DNA from: Clostridia bacterium
GTDB lineage: Bacteria; Bacillota; Clostridia; Oscillospirales; QAKW01
DNA length: 64,000 bases
Reading direction: 5' to 3'
NCBI GenBank assembly: GCA_017464525.1
Contig: JAFTZM010000033.1
Span: 62,001-126,000 of the forward strand
The position numbers and the translations under genes were made by a program. This document shows, piece by piece, positions 40,022-49,563 of the stretch; position 1 is the first letter of the stretch, and each line of letters starts with the position of its first letter. The notes under the pieces are model-generated. The model saw nothing but the letters and a program-made list of their open reading frames with translations, searched no databases and was not told the origin of the DNA.

Positions 40022-40300
40022 TTGCTCAGTATTCTTATCGAGCTTTTAAAATGGCTCATTAGTATATACGCAACATTTATGTTGGTATATTGCCTGCTGA
40101 CCTGGTTTATCCGCGATCGCAGCAATTCTTTTATGCGCGTGCTTGCAGGGATTGCTGAGCCTCCGCTGCTTCCGATCCGGAACTTTTTGAACCGGTTTTA
40201 TTATTTTCAGAATTCTCCAGTTGACTTTTCACCGCTGATTCTTTTCTTTTTTCTTCGCATTATAATTTCCCTTTTGACCTGGCTTTCGAGGTATTTCTGA
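40022..40300 (+). CDS. YggT-family membrane protein (YlmG)
   Basis: This 92-residue protein has two membrane helices (about residues 5-27 and 65-90) and the family motif around PPLLPIRNFL. The start is TTG 40022, preceded by GAGGAG, one base after sepF. Relatives affect cell division and nucleoid distribution. It overlaps the next gene. Confidence 0.88.
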   Translation: MLSILIELLKWLISIYATFMLVYCLLTWFIRDRSNSFMRVLAGIAEPPLLPIRNFLNRFYYFQNSPVDFSPLILFFFLRIIISLLTWLSRYF

Positions 40301-41043
40301 TGAATGAAAAGAATTACTTTGCCGGTAAAATCGAGGATATGATCAGCCGCGAAGCAAAAGGAGAGGCGATGGTCTTTTCTTCTTTTCTAACCGCTGAGGA
40401 AGGTGCAGAAGCATCTATGATCTGCCGCCGGGCTAGTGCCCCTTTTTGCCTGTATGGTGGCTATGATGGAAGTGAACGAAAGATCCTTGCGGTCTCCTCT
40501 TTGGATCAGGAGGTTCTGCTGCCATGCTTTCCAATCGTTTTAATGCAGATACAAGGCGGTGATCTTTCAAAAATCACAAACCGTGATGTTTTGGGTGCTT
40601 TGATGGCAACGGGGATTCGAAGAGATGTACTGGGAGATATTATTGTGCGGGATGGATTCGCGCTGTTTTTCGCTGCCGATCACATTAAGGATTTCCTGAT
40701 ACAAAATGTTACCTCAGTTGGCCGGCAGAATGTGAAGCTTTCAGAGGCATCCGAAGATTTTCAAATTCCAGAACCGCATTTTGAAATTTTACGGCTGACA
40801 GTTGCATCCTTGCGGGCAGATGCTGTGATCGGTGGCCTTGCCCGTGTTTCAAGAGAACAAGCTAATCGTTTGATCGATGGAAAATATGTTTTTGTTAATC
40901 ATACCCAGTTAGAAAAGAAAACAAAGGAAATTTCTGCAGGGGATAACATTGTTATCAGAGGATCCGGAAAGTGGATCGTGGATGAGTGTGGAGACTTGAC
41001 CAAAAAGGGCAGAACAGTTCTTATATGCAGAAAATATATTTAG
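40300..41043 (+). CDS. YlmH-type RNA-binding S4-domain protein
   Basis: This 247-residue protein has the YlmH fold, with an S4 RNA-binding domain at the C-terminus (LRADAVIGGLARVSREQANRL split by turns, then VFVNHTQLEKKTKEI). YlmH in Bacillus has been linked to rescue of stalled ribosomes. The start overlaps the yggT stop (TGATG). It keeps the conserved position between yggT and divIVA. Confidence 0.9.
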   Translation: MNEKNYFAGKIEDMISREAKGEAMVFSSFLTAEEGAEASMICRRASAPFCLYGGYDGSERKILAVSSLDQEVLLPCFPIVLMQIQGGDLSKITNRDVLGALMATGIRRDVLGDIIVRDGFALFFAADHIKDFLIQNVTSVGRQNVKLSEASEDFQIPEPHFEILRLTVASLRADAVIGGLARVSREQANRLIDGKYVFVNHTQLEKKTKEISAGDNIVIRGSGKWIVDECGDLTKKGRTVLICRKYI

Positions 41044-41055
41044 GAGGATGTTTAG

Positions 41056-41895
41056 ATGTTAAAACCTGATGTAATTCAGAATAAGGAATTTGAGCAGAGT
41101 GTTCTGGGCGGATATCGCCGGGATGAGGTGGACGCTTTTTTGGATGAGGTTGAAGCGGATTATCGTAAGCTTTATAATGAGAATATCGAACTGGTTGAAA
41201 AGCTCAAGGTATGCCTTGCTAAAATTGAAGATTATAAAAAGGATGAAGAGTTTTTAAAAACAGCCATTATTAATGCGCAAAAACTGAATGAAACAACTCT
41301 TAAAGAAATTGAGCTTCGTGAAAAAGAAATGGAAGTCTCCTCTAAAGCTAAGGCTGCCGAGATTATTGCTGCTGCTGAAGAGCACGCGAAGGCGATTGTA
41401 TTAAAGGCTGAGCGTGAATCTGCCGATGCTGTTCGGGCTGCTCGTGAGCAATGCCGCCAGGAGATTGAGGCTGAGCAGGCAAAATCTAATGCTGAAATTC
41501 TGCGTATTCACCGTGAGACCGAAGCGGAGCAGAACAAATTGGATCATCTGCGCTCACAGGTCGCTGAATTTAAAAACACTATTATTGAACTTTATAAGGC
41601 GCATCTTACTTCCATCTCCAAACTGCCTGATTTCAAGAGCGCAGAAGAAAAATCTGCTGCGCAGGAAGCGCCTAAAGCTGAAGAACCAAAGGAAGAGCCT
41701 GCTTCCGTTCAGGAAGAACCTAAAACAGTTGAGCCTGAGGCGAAAACTGAAGAAAGCAAATCAGATGATAATACTGTAGAATTTAAGCTGGCAAAGAAGA
41801 ACAAAAAGGAAGAAGAGCCAAAGCCGGCAGGTAAACCGCTGAAATTTGAAAATTTAAAATTTGGCGTGGATTATGACGTAAACAACGACGAATAA
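41056..41895 (+). CDS. divIVA: DivIVA-family protein
   Basis: This 279-residue coiled-coil protein has the conserved membrane-binding N-terminus (LKPDVIQNKEFEQSVLGGY, then RRDEVDAFLDEVEADY) and a long coiled coil (about residues 25-190). A Glu/Lys/Pro-rich tail (about 195-260) ends in a short conserved segment (LKFENLKFGVDYDVN). It marks negative membrane curvature at poles and septa. GGAGGATGT precedes the ATG. Confidence 0.93.
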   Translation: MLKPDVIQNKEFEQSVLGGYRRDEVDAFLDEVEADYRKLYNENIELVEKLKVCLAKIEDYKKDEEFLKTAIINAQKLNETTLKEIELREKEMEVSSKAKAAEIIAAAEEHAKAIVLKAERESADAVRAAREQCRQEIEAEQAKSNAEILRIHRETEAEQNKLDHLRSQVAEFKNTIIELYKAHLTSISKLPDFKSAEEKSAAQEAPKAEEPKEEPASVQEEPKTVEPEAKTEESKSDDNTVEFKLAKKNKKEEEPKPAGKPLKFENLKFGVDYDVNNDE

Positions 41896-41906
41896 GGAGT
41901 ACCCTT

Positions 41907-42416
41907 TTGAAATTAATTAAACGGTTTTATTGGATCATTTTATCGATCGTTTTGGTTTTAATCGATCAGTTGACGAAATTTTGGATCGTTAAAACAATTC
42001 CTATTAATGATTCCAAAGTCTTGATTTCTGACTTTTTTTCTTTAACTCATGTACGTAATACAGGTGCTGCTTTTGGAATGCTTTCCAATCAGCGCTGGAT
42101 CTTTATGCTGTTTACCTCCGTCGTGCTGATCGCAGCCATGGTTGCTTTATGCTCCGGAAGGGTCAAAAATCATTGGGGGGTCATTTCGCTTTCTTTGATT
42201 ATAGGCGGTGGCGTGGGCAATATGATCGATCGCATTGCTTTGGGCGAAGTGGTTGATTTCTTTGCCTTTAATTTCTGGGGTTATCAGTTTGCTGTTTTTA
42301 ATGTGGCAGATGTTTTTGTCTGCTGTGGTACAGCCATTCTTGCGTTTTATATATTTTTCTCTCAGGATTTTAATGAAACGAGATCGGCTGAGGATTTGTC
42401 CAATGGAGCAGATTGA
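41907..42416 (+). CDS. lspA: Lipoprotein signal peptidase
   Basis: This 169-residue protease has four membrane helices and cleaves prolipoproteins. The catalytic aspartates are in GNMIDRIALGEVVDF and FNVADVFVC. LIDQLTKFW and RNTGAAFGML are also conserved. The start is TTG 41907, preceded by AAGGAG. It overlaps the next gene by 14 bases. Confidence 0.95.
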   Translation: MKLIKRFYWIILSIVLVLIDQLTKFWIVKTIPINDSKVLISDFFSLTHVRNTGAAFGMLSNQRWIFMLFTSVVLIAAMVALCSGRVKNHWGVISLSLIIGGGVGNMIDRIALGEVVDFFAFNFWGYQFAVFNVADVFVCCGTAILAFYIFFSQDFNETRSAEDLSNGAD

Positions 42417-43323
42417 ACTGGTTGTCGAGATCGCCGATCTTCGTCTTGATGCTTTTCTTGCCTCTCGGTTAGAGCAGCTTTCTCGTTCCAGAATTGAGTC
42501 CTTGATCAAATCTGAAAATATTCTGGTAAATGGACACCCGGTTTCGAAAAGTTATCGTGTTCATGCGGGCGATTGTATTTCTGTGTTGATTCCGCCGCTG
42601 GAGGATGGAGCTCCTGAACCGTGCGAAATGAAACTGGATATTGTATACGAGGACGAACATCTTCTTGTTTTAAATAAACCCAAAGGGGTAGTGGTTCATC
42701 CTGCTCCCGGACATACCGGAGATACCTTGGTAAACGGGCTTTTGGCCCATTGCAAAGATAGCCTTTCGGGAATCAATGGCGAAAAGCGTCCCGGCATCGT
42801 TCATCGAATCGATAAAGATACAAGCGGCTTACTGGTGATTGCCAAAAATGATCGGGCTCATCAAGGTCTTTCGGAACAATTTGAAAAACATAGCATTGAT
42901 CGTGTTTATGAGACTGTTGTTTTCGGGAAAATGCCGGCAGAATCCGGTGTTATAGATGCTCCTATCGGGCGGAGCCAAAAGGACCGGAAAAAAATGGCTG
43001 TAGGTGTCCGTAATACGAAACGTGCCGTAACACATTATCAAGTTCTGCGTCAATACCGAGGTTTTGCCCATCTTGCTTGCCGATTGGAAACCGGTCGTAC
43101 TCATCAGATTCGTGTTCATCTTTCTTCCATCGGTCATTTTGTTTTGGGCGATTTGGTTTATGGCCATTCTGTTCCCGGAATCAATCTTGATTTTGAGGGG
43201 CAATGCTTGCACGCTCGTGTTTTGGGTTTTGATCATCCTGTTACAGGGAAGCATTTGATTTTTGAAAGCCCATTGCCGGAATATTTTGAAAATATTCTTC
43301 TGAAACTGGAGCGTATGAAGTGA
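42403..43323 (+). CDS. RluD-family 23S rRNA pseudouridine synthase
   Basis: This 306-residue enzyme has an N-terminal S4 domain (LDAFLASRLEQLSRSRIESL) and the RluA/RluD catalytic domain, with the catalytic aspartate in HRIDKDTSGLLVIAKN (about residue 140). LNKPKGVVVHP and RLETGRTHQIRVHL are also present. ATG 42403 lies within the 3' end of lspA. It ends the division-cluster operon at a strong terminator. Confidence 0.93.
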   Translation: MEQIELVVEIADLRLDAFLASRLEQLSRSRIESLIKSENILVNGHPVSKSYRVHAGDCISVLIPPLEDGAPEPCEMKLDIVYEDEHLLVLNKPKGVVVHPAPGHTGDTLVNGLLAHCKDSLSGINGEKRPGIVHRIDKDTSGLLVIAKNDRAHQGLSEQFEKHSIDRVYETVVFGKMPAESGVIDAPIGRSQKDRKKMAVGVRNTKRAVTHYQVLRQYRGFAHLACRLETGRTHQIRVHLSSIGHFVLGDLVYGHSVPGINLDFEGQCLHARVLGFDHPVTGKHLIFESPLPEYFENILLKLERMK

Positions 43324-43328
43324 TTTGA

Positions 43329-43361
43329 AGAAACGTTTCGAAATGAAACGTTTCTTTTTTT
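43329..43361 (+). terminator. Terminator after the pseudouridine synthase gene
   Basis: AGAAACGTTTC (43329-43339) pairs with GAAACGTTTCT (43345-43355) across GAAAT, followed by T6. Confidence 0.9.
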
Positions 43362-43370
43362 GTAAAATAC

Positions 43371-43400
43371 TTTACAAATGACCCCATAATATATTATAAT
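43371..43400 (+). promoter_or_regulatory. Promoter of the pyrH-frr-uppS operon
   Basis: TTTACA (43371-43376) and TATAAT (43395-43400) are 18 bases apart, 35 bases before pyrH. It probably drives a run of co-directional genes down to dnaE, as I see no terminator between. Confidence 0.68.
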
Positions 43401-43435
43401 AATTAAAAATATATCTTCTGGGAGTGTGAGGTTTT

Positions 43436-44155
43436 ATGGCTGATATTGCATACCGCAGAATTCTTCTGAAACTGAGCGGCGAGGCTCTCGCCGGTTCGGG
43501 AAAATCTGGAATTGATTTTGATTATGTTTTAAAAATCGGCTCTTATATCAAGGAATGTGTTGATAAGGGTGTCCAGGTTGCCATTGTTGTGGGCGGCGGC
43601 AATTACTGGCGGGGGAGAAGCAACCAGCAAATGGATAGAACCCGTGCCGATTATATCGGGATGTTGGCTACCACTATGAATGCCTTAACGGTGCAGGATG
43701 CGTTGATTCAAAATGGTGTTGAATGCCGCGTGATGAGTGCGATTGAAATGCGGCAGATTGCAGAACCTTTTATCAGAAACCGTGCTATTTCTCATTTGCA
43801 AAAAGGATATGTTGTAATTTTTGCCAGCGGTACTGGGAACCCCTATTTTTCAACTGATACTTGTGCTGCTCTTCGTGCTGCAGAAGTAAATGCCGATGTT
43901 ATTTTTAAGGCAACCAATGTAGACGGTGTTTATACTGCTGATCCCAAAAAGGATCCAAATGCAAAAAAATTGCATCATATTCGTTATATTGACATTTTGA
44001 AGGATGAGCTTGGCGTAATGGATAGCGCTGCAGCCGCCCTTTGCAATGAAAATAATATTCCGATCTATGTTTTTGATATGTCCGACCCTGCAAATATTGT
44101 TCGTGCGGTGTTGGGCGAAGATATTGGTACAACTATTGATAGTAAAGGAGAATAA
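43436..44155 (+). CDS. pyrH: UMP kinase
   Basis: This 239-residue kinase makes UDP from UMP. It shows LLKLSGEALAG, VVGGGNYWRGR, RTRADYIGMLATTMNAL and TNVDGVYTADPKKDPNAKK, all typical of bacterial PyrH. GGGAGTGTGAGG precedes the ATG. frr follows after 2 bases. Confidence 0.97.
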   Translation: MADIAYRRILLKLSGEALAGSGKSGIDFDYVLKIGSYIKECVDKGVQVAIVVGGGNYWRGRSNQQMDRTRADYIGMLATTMNALTVQDALIQNGVECRVMSAIEMRQIAEPFIRNRAISHLQKGYVVIFASGTGNPYFSTDTCAALRAAEVNADVIFKATNVDGVYTADPKKDPNAKKLHHIRYIDILKDELGVMDSAAAALCNENNIPIYVFDMSDPANIVRAVLGEDIGTTIDSKGE

Positions 44156-44157
44156 AA

Positions 44158-44709
44158 ATGGCTAATTACAATGAATTTGAAGAGAAGATGAAAAAGACCC
44201 TGGTTGCTCTGGGTAATGATTTTGCCGGCCTGCGTGCAGGGCGTGCAAATCCCGCAGTACTGGATCGTTTGCGTGTAGATTATTACGGTGCGTCCAGCAA
44301 AATTAATGAGGTTGCTGCCATCAGTGTTCCTGAGCCCCGGATGCTGATGATCCAGCCTTGGGATGCTTCTTTGGTAAAAGAGATTGAAAAGGCTATCCTT
44401 GCATCTGATATCGGTATCACTCCTTCTAATGACGGAAAGGTGATCCGTTTGAATTTCCCTCAGCCTACTGAGGAGCGTCGTAAAGAATTGGCGAAGGAAG
44501 CTAAGAAGCTCGGTGAGGATTCTAAGGTAGCTATTCGTAACATTCGCCGTGATGCTTTGGATAAGTTTAAAAAGCAGGAAAAAGCCCATGAGATCACGGA
44601 AGATGAGTTGAAAGGGATCGAGACTGATATTCAGAAACTTACCGATAAGTACATCGCTGATGTAGATAAAATGGTTTCTGAAAAAGAAAAGGAAATCATG
44701 GCTGTATAA
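44158..44709 (+). CDS. frr: Ribosome recycling factor
   Basis: This 183-residue factor splits post-termination ribosomes with EF-G. FAGLRAGRANPAVLD, IQPWDASLVKEIEKAI, GKVIRLNFPQPTEERRKEL and NIRRDALDKFKKQEK match the family, and length is typical. Confidence 0.97.
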   Translation: MANYNEFEEKMKKTLVALGNDFAGLRAGRANPAVLDRLRVDYYGASSKINEVAAISVPEPRMLMIQPWDASLVKEIEKAILASDIGITPSNDGKVIRLNFPQPTEERRKELAKEAKKLGEDSKVAIRNIRRDALDKFKKQEKAHEITEDELKGIETDIQKLTDKYIADVDKMVSEKEKEIMAV

Positions 44710-44724
44710 GCAGGAGTTTTTACT

Positions 44725-45462
44725 TTGGGTTGGTTAAACAAAAAGAAGGAATCTATAGACCCCGATCGTTTGCCGGATCATGTTGGAATCATCATGGACG
44801 GCAACGGTCGCTGGGCGCAAAAACGTGGTCTACCCCGTTATGCCGGCCATGTGGCCGGAGCAAAAGTTTTCAAGACCATTGCCTATTATGCACGAGATAT
44901 TGGGCTGAAGAATCTTACGGTATATGCTTTTTCTACTGAAAATTGGCAAAGGCCGGAGGAGGAAGTTTCCAGAATTATGAAGGTTCTGGAAGAATTTATT
45001 GACGATGCGTTGAATACCTTTGAAAAGGAACGGGTTCGTATTCGGTTTTTAGGGGATATGTCTGCCTTTTCCGGGGTGTTACTTGAAAAAATGGAGCGTA
45101 TCGTTGAGGCGACAAAGGATTTTTCTGGTCTTACTTTAAATATTGCTATGAATTATGGCGGTCAGCATGAGATCGCTTATGCTGCTCGTGAGGCAGCCAG
45201 ACTGGTTCAAGCAGGTCTTTTAAAGCCGGAAGATATTACCCCCGAAGTTTTTGGCAAAATGCTTTACTTTGATGATTGTGATTCGGTTGATCTTGTGATC
45301 CGACCCAGCGGAGAAAAAAGATTGTCAAATTTTTTGCTTTGGCAATCAGCATATGCTGAATTCTGGTATTCAGACATCCTTTGGCCTGATTTTAAACCAG
45401 AAGATTTAGATCAGGCAATTATTGATTATCAAAAAAGAAACAGGAGGTTTGGTGGAGTATGA
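44725..45462 (+). CDS. uppS: Undecaprenyl diphosphate synthase (isoprenyl transferase)
   Basis: This 245-residue cis-prenyltransferase builds the lipid carrier for cell wall synthesis. The active-site motif is GIIMDGNGRWAQKR, with TVYAFSTENW, NIAMNYGGQHEI and DLVIRPSGEKRLSNFLLWQ. The last is usually SGExRxSNFL. The start is TTG 44725, preceded by CAGGAG. It overlaps cdsA (ATGA). Confidence 0.96.
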   Translation: MGWLNKKKESIDPDRLPDHVGIIMDGNGRWAQKRGLPRYAGHVAGAKVFKTIAYYARDIGLKNLTVYAFSTENWQRPEEEVSRIMKVLEEFIDDALNTFEKERVRIRFLGDMSAFSGVLLEKMERIVEATKDFSGLTLNIAMNYGGQHEIAYAAREAARLVQAGLLKPEDITPEVFGKMLYFDDCDSVDLVIRPSGEKRLSNFLLWQSAYAEFWYSDILWPDFKPEDLDQAIIDYQKRNRRFGGV

Positions 45463-46313
45463 AAAAGAATTTTCTTCAAAGATTATGGACATCATTTATT
45501 ATCCTTGGAATCTTTGTGTTTTTATTTGCCATCTCCGCTTTTTCCCCCTTCTTTGAGTTGGCCATTGCTGCATTGATCTGTTTTTGTATTTATGAGGCGC
45601 TGACTTCCACGGGCTGTGTGACTAAAAAGCGTATGCTGCTCCCAAGCTTAATTTTCGGTGCAGCGGTTCCGCTATCCTTTTTGGTTCGCGATTTTCTTTA
45701 TCCGGGCAGAAGTCCTTATTTCGGGGTTGTCATCATCTCCTTTGTATATTTGGTTGCGCTTTTTATTATTTTGATGGTGAATTTTCAAAAAACAAAGTTC
45801 AGCGAAGCTACTGTTGCAATGTTTGTAACCTTTGTGATCACTTGTTTTTTAAGTAATATCATTTTGATTCGCCGGATTGAGGATCATGGATTTTTCTTTA
45901 TGATTCTTTGTATTGTTTGCAGTGCTTGGTGCACTGACATATTCGCCTATCTTACCGGTATTCTAATTGGCAAGCATCGCCCGTTTCCCAACATCAGCCC
46001 CAAAAAGTCTATTGAAGGATGTATTGGTGGTGCCGTTTTTTCAATTGCAATTTATTTTCTGTTCTGCTATTTATATCAGAATATAACCGGTGCTGATATC
46101 AATTGGCTGCTTGTGTTACTCTATAGCTTTTGCTGTACTGTTATTGGTCAGATCGGCGATCTTTCCTTTTCTTACATCAAGCGCTCCTATGGTATCAAGG
46201 ATTTTGGAAAGATCCTTCCCGGCCATGGCGGTATCTTAGATCGGATGGATAGCTTGATTTTTATTGCACCAATGTTTTATGCTTTGATGAATACAGAAAG
46301 TTTTATCGGGTGA
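45459..46313 (+). CDS. cdsA: Phosphatidate cytidylyltransferase
   Basis: This 284-residue membrane enzyme makes CDP-diacylglycerol for phospholipid synthesis. It has about eight helices and the C-terminal signature DLSFSYIKRSYGIKDFGKIL followed by PGHGGILDRMDS. Its start overlaps the uppS stop. Confidence 0.95.
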   Translation: MKKNFLQRLWTSFIILGIFVFLFAISAFSPFFELAIAALICFCIYEALTSTGCVTKKRMLLPSLIFGAAVPLSFLVRDFLYPGRSPYFGVVIISFVYLVALFIILMVNFQKTKFSEATVAMFVTFVITCFLSNIILIRRIEDHGFFFMILCIVCSAWCTDIFAYLTGILIGKHRPFPNISPKKSIEGCIGGAVFSIAIYFLFCYLYQNITGADINWLLVLLYSFCCTVIGQIGDLSFSYIKRSYGIKDFGKILPGHGGILDRMDSLIFIAPMFYALMNTESFIG

Positions 46314-46318
46314 AATAG

Positions 46319-47470
46319 ATGAAAAATATTTCTATACTCGGTTCTACCGGTTCTATAGGTACTCAAACGCTGCAGGTCTGCAAGGACCTCGGCATTGGGG
46401 TTTCTGCCCTTAGTGCCGGCAGTAATATCGATCTTTTGGAGCAGCAGATCAGGGAATTTCATGTTCCGGTAGCAAGCGTATATGATCCGGAACGGGCGGA
46501 GATACTAAAGCAAAGGCTGCATGATTTTCCTTGCGAAGTATATACCGGTGAAGAAGGAAACTGTATCGTTGCCTCAACTCCGGATGCATCGCTTGTTGTG
46601 ACAGCCATGATAGGAATGATCGGTTTAAAGCCCACTTTAGCTGCAATTGAGGCCGGCAAGGATATTGGCCTTGCGAATAAAGAAACCCTTGTTTGCGCCG
46701 GGCAGATCGTTATGCCCGCAGCGGCACGCAAGGGTATTCGAATTCTTCCGGTAGATAGCGAGCACAGTGCGATTTTTCAATGCTTGCAGGGCTCTTCCGG
46801 TAATCCTGTTTCCAAGATTCTTTTAACCGCTTCCGGCGGTCCGTTTTATGGGAAGAAAAAAGAGGAACTTGAAGGGGTTGCGGTTGCCGACGCTTTGAAG
46901 CATCCGAACTGGAGTATGGGTTCAAAGATTACCATTGATAGTGCTACCTTAATGAATAAAGGCTTAGAATGGATGGAAGCCAAATGGTTGTTTGATGTTT
47001 CGGATGATCAGATTGAAATCCTTGTTCATCGTGAAAGCATTGTTCATTCTGCGGTAGAGTTTGCGGATCATTCTGTAATTGCTCAAATGGGTGTTCCTTC
47101 AATGTATTTGCCTATTAAATATGCAATCACATATCCGCAACGCATTGCAAGCGGAGATCATTCTCTCTCTCTGTTTGGAAAATCGCTTCATTTTGATGCG
47201 GTTGATGAAGAAACCTTTTTATGCTTAAAGTTAGCTAAGCAAGCAAGCCGCGCGGGCGGTCTGTATCCTACGGTTTTAAACGGAGCAAATGAGCAAGCTG
47301 TAGCTCTGTTTTTGGAAGGAAAAATCAAATTTTTACAAATTGCAGAATTGGTTGAAAAAGCATTGGCAGAAACGCCTGGGGGAGATGCTGAAAATCTTGA
47401 TGATGTTCTGGCGGCGGATCGGATAGCCAGAGCGAATGTTTTTACGCACTATAAAGAAGGTAGGGTTTAA
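46319..47470 (+). CDS. dxr: 1-deoxy-D-xylulose 5-phosphate reductoisomerase
   Basis: This 383-residue NADPH enzyme makes MEP in the isoprenoid pathway. ILGSTGSIGTQTL binds NADPH; GLANKETLVCAG, PVDSEHSAIFQCL, TASGGPF, NWSMGSKITIDSATLMNKGLE (split in the family as NW-GxKI-DSATMMNKGLE) and HRESIVHSAVEF line the active site. It feeds the same pathway as ispG and IspH in this window. Confidence 0.97.
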   Translation: MKNISILGSTGSIGTQTLQVCKDLGIGVSALSAGSNIDLLEQQIREFHVPVASVYDPERAEILKQRLHDFPCEVYTGEEGNCIVASTPDASLVVTAMIGMIGLKPTLAAIEAGKDIGLANKETLVCAGQIVMPAAARKGIRILPVDSEHSAIFQCLQGSSGNPVSKILLTASGGPFYGKKKEELEGVAVADALKHPNWSMGSKITIDSATLMNKGLEWMEAKWLFDVSDDQIEILVHRESIVHSAVEFADHSVIAQMGVPSMYLPIKYAITYPQRIASGDHSLSLFGKSLHFDAVDEETFLCLKLAKQASRAGGLYPTVLNGANEQAVALFLEGKIKFLQIAELVEKALAETPGGDAENLDDVLAADRIARANVFTHYKEGRV

Positions 47471-48504
47471 TGCAGGTAGTTTTTAACATTGTCATTACTG
47501 TTCTGGTTTTTGGACTTTTGATCCTATCCCATGAGGCTGGTCATTTCTTTACTGCAATTTGGGCCAAGATTAAAGTTCATGAATTTTCCATCGGAATGGG
47601 GCCCGCAATTTATAAGCGTGATGGAAAGCTTTGCCGGTTTTCCATCCGTGCTTTGCCCATCGGCGGTTATGTCCAGATGGAGGGCGAGGATGGCGATAGT
47701 GATGATGAGAACTCTTTTACTAAAAAACCAAAATGGAAACGCTTTTTAGTTTTGGTTATGGGCGCTGCGATGAATATTTTAATGGGATTTATCCTCATTT
47801 GCTGCATCAATGCAACCATGGAAGCGTATCATACAACTGTTGTGGCTCAATTTGATGATGATGCTGTATCTGTTGCAGACGGTTTACAGGTAGGGGATAA
47901 GATTGTCTCAATTGATGGCTATCGAATCTTCTCTTTTATGGATATTTCCTATGCCTTGTCTAAGGACAGTAAAGCGGAAGATTTCGATATTACCGTTCAA
48001 AGAGATGGAGAAAAAGTTCAACTGAATGATGTCCATTTCCCTAAGGTTGAAACGGAGAACTACGGCTCATTTCACGATATAGATTTCAAGGTTTTCGGCA
48101 AGAAAAGGACAATATTTTCTCTTCTTGAGTTTTCTGCCGGATATACCGTTTCTGTTTCCAGATCCATCTATTCGTTTGTCGGTTCTATTTTTACCTTTGA
48201 AGCTGATTTGAATCAAGTGAGCGGTCCTGTTGGAACTGCGCAGATTATCGGAGAGAGCGCTACAACCGGTGGCTTAATATCGTTGCTGCTGGTCGTAGCC
48301 ATGATTTCGATCAATCTCGGAATCATGAATTTGTTGCCGTTTCCTGCGTTGGACGGCGGCAGAATTCTTCTGTTGTTGATTGAGGCGATTCGAAGAAAGC
48401 CGCTCAATCCTAAGATCGAAACAGCGTTAAACGGTGTCGGCCTTGTGCTTTTGATGGGCTTGATGCTTTTAGTGACCTTTAAAGATATAATTGGGTTGTT
48501 TTAA
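47470..48504 (+). CDS. rseP: RseP-type intramembrane zinc metalloprotease
   Basis: This 344-residue site-2 protease has the zinc site SHEAGHFFTA (HExxH) in the first helix, one PDZ domain (about residues 120-190, VADGLQVGDKIVSIDGYRI), and the second metal-ligand motif NLLPFPALDGGRI in the third helix. It cleaves membrane-embedded regulators or signal peptides. It overlaps the dxr stop by one base. Confidence 0.95.
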   Translation: MQVVFNIVITVLVFGLLILSHEAGHFFTAIWAKIKVHEFSIGMGPAIYKRDGKLCRFSIRALPIGGYVQMEGEDGDSDDENSFTKKPKWKRFLVLVMGAAMNILMGFILICCINATMEAYHTTVVAQFDDDAVSVADGLQVGDKIVSIDGYRIFSFMDISYALSKDSKAEDFDITVQRDGEKVQLNDVHFPKVETENYGSFHDIDFKVFGKKRTIFSLLEFSAGYTVSVSRSIYSFVGSIFTFEADLNQVSGPVGTAQIIGESATTGGLISLLLVVAMISINLGIMNLLPFPALDGGRILLLLIEAIRRKPLNPKIETALNGVGLVLLMGLMLLVTFKDIIGLF

Positions 48505-48515
48505 GGAGGGCTATT

Positions 48516-49562
48516 TTGTCCAGATTGGTTCGTGTTGGAAATTACACATTTGGCTGTGGACATATTTATGTTCAATCTATGCTGAATACGCCTGCCGGCG
48601 ATCATGACGCTGCTATCGAGCAAGCCTTAGCTTTGGAAAATGCCGGGTGTGAGATCCTTCGGCTAAGTGTGCCGAATATGGATTCTGTTGAGACTGTCCG
48701 TCGTTTAAAGAAGGCGGTGTCTATCCCTATCGTTGCAGATATTCATTTTGATTACCGCATGGCAATTGCTTCGGTTGAAGCCGGTGCAGATAAAATTCGG
48801 ATCAATCCGGGCAATATAGGATCGGAAGAAAAGGTTCGGGCTGTAGTTGATGCCTGCCGGGCTAAGAATATTCCCATTCGAATTGGTGTAAACGGTGGTT
48901 CCTTGGAACGTGATCTGCTGGAAAAATACGGCGCTCCGGTTCCTGAGGCTTTGGTGGAGAGCGCTTTGCGCCATGTTCGTATCTTGGAGCGTTTAGATTT
49001 TCACGATATTGTCATTTCCATAAAAAGCTCCAATGTTCAGAATATGATCGCTGCATATCGTTTGTTGGCAAAGGTTTGCGATTATCCGTTGCATCTGGGG
49101 GTTACCGAAGCCGGTACCCGAGAAATGGGACTGGTTAAAAATGCAATTGGCATCGGCAGTCTTTTAGCGGATGGGATCGGTGACACTATCCGTGTGTCCC
49201 TAACGGCCGATCCTGTTGAAGAGATTTATGCAGGCTTTCGGATCCTGAAGGCTCTGGGTCTTGTGGAGGGTGCCTGCCAGTTGATTTCTTGCCCTACCTG
49301 CGGCAGAACCCGTATCCCGGTAATTGAAATTGCCGAAAAGGTGGAAAAGGCCTTGGAAACAAATCGTAGTGGTTTAAAGGTTGCTGTTATGGGCTGTGCT
49401 GTAAACGGACCTGGCGAAGCGCGCGAGGCTGATATCGGCATTGCAGGCGGTGATGGGGAAGGTCTTATTTTTAAAAAAGGGAAAATTATTAAGAAAGTTC
49501 CGGAAGATCAACTTTTTGACGCCTTGATGGCAGAAATTGATCAAATGTCAAGGGAAGTTTAA
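48516..49562 (+). CDS. ispG: 4-hydroxy-3-methylbut-2-en-1-yl diphosphate synthase
   Basis: This 348-residue Fe-S enzyme is the penultimate MEP step. The TIM barrel starts at VQSMLNTPAGD, and DIHFDYRMAIASVEAGADKI is conserved. The [4Fe-4S] ligands are in ISCPTCGRT and GCAVNGPGEAREADIG. The start is TTG 48516, preceded by AAGGAGGG. polC starts two bases after the stop codon. Confidence 0.96.
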   Translation: MSRLVRVGNYTFGCGHIYVQSMLNTPAGDHDAAIEQALALENAGCEILRLSVPNMDSVETVRRLKKAVSIPIVADIHFDYRMAIASVEAGADKIRINPGNIGSEEKVRAVVDACRAKNIPIRIGVNGGSLERDLLEKYGAPVPEALVESALRHVRILERLDFHDIVISIKSSNVQNMIAAYRLLAKVCDYPLHLGVTEAGTREMGLVKNAIGIGSLLADGIGDTIRVSLTADPVEEIYAGFRILKALGLVEGACQLISCPTCGRTRIPVIEIAEKVEKALETNRSGLKVAVMGCAVNGPGEAREADIGIAGGDGEGLIFKKGKIIKKVPEDQLFDALMAEIDQMSREV

Positions 49563-49563
49563 A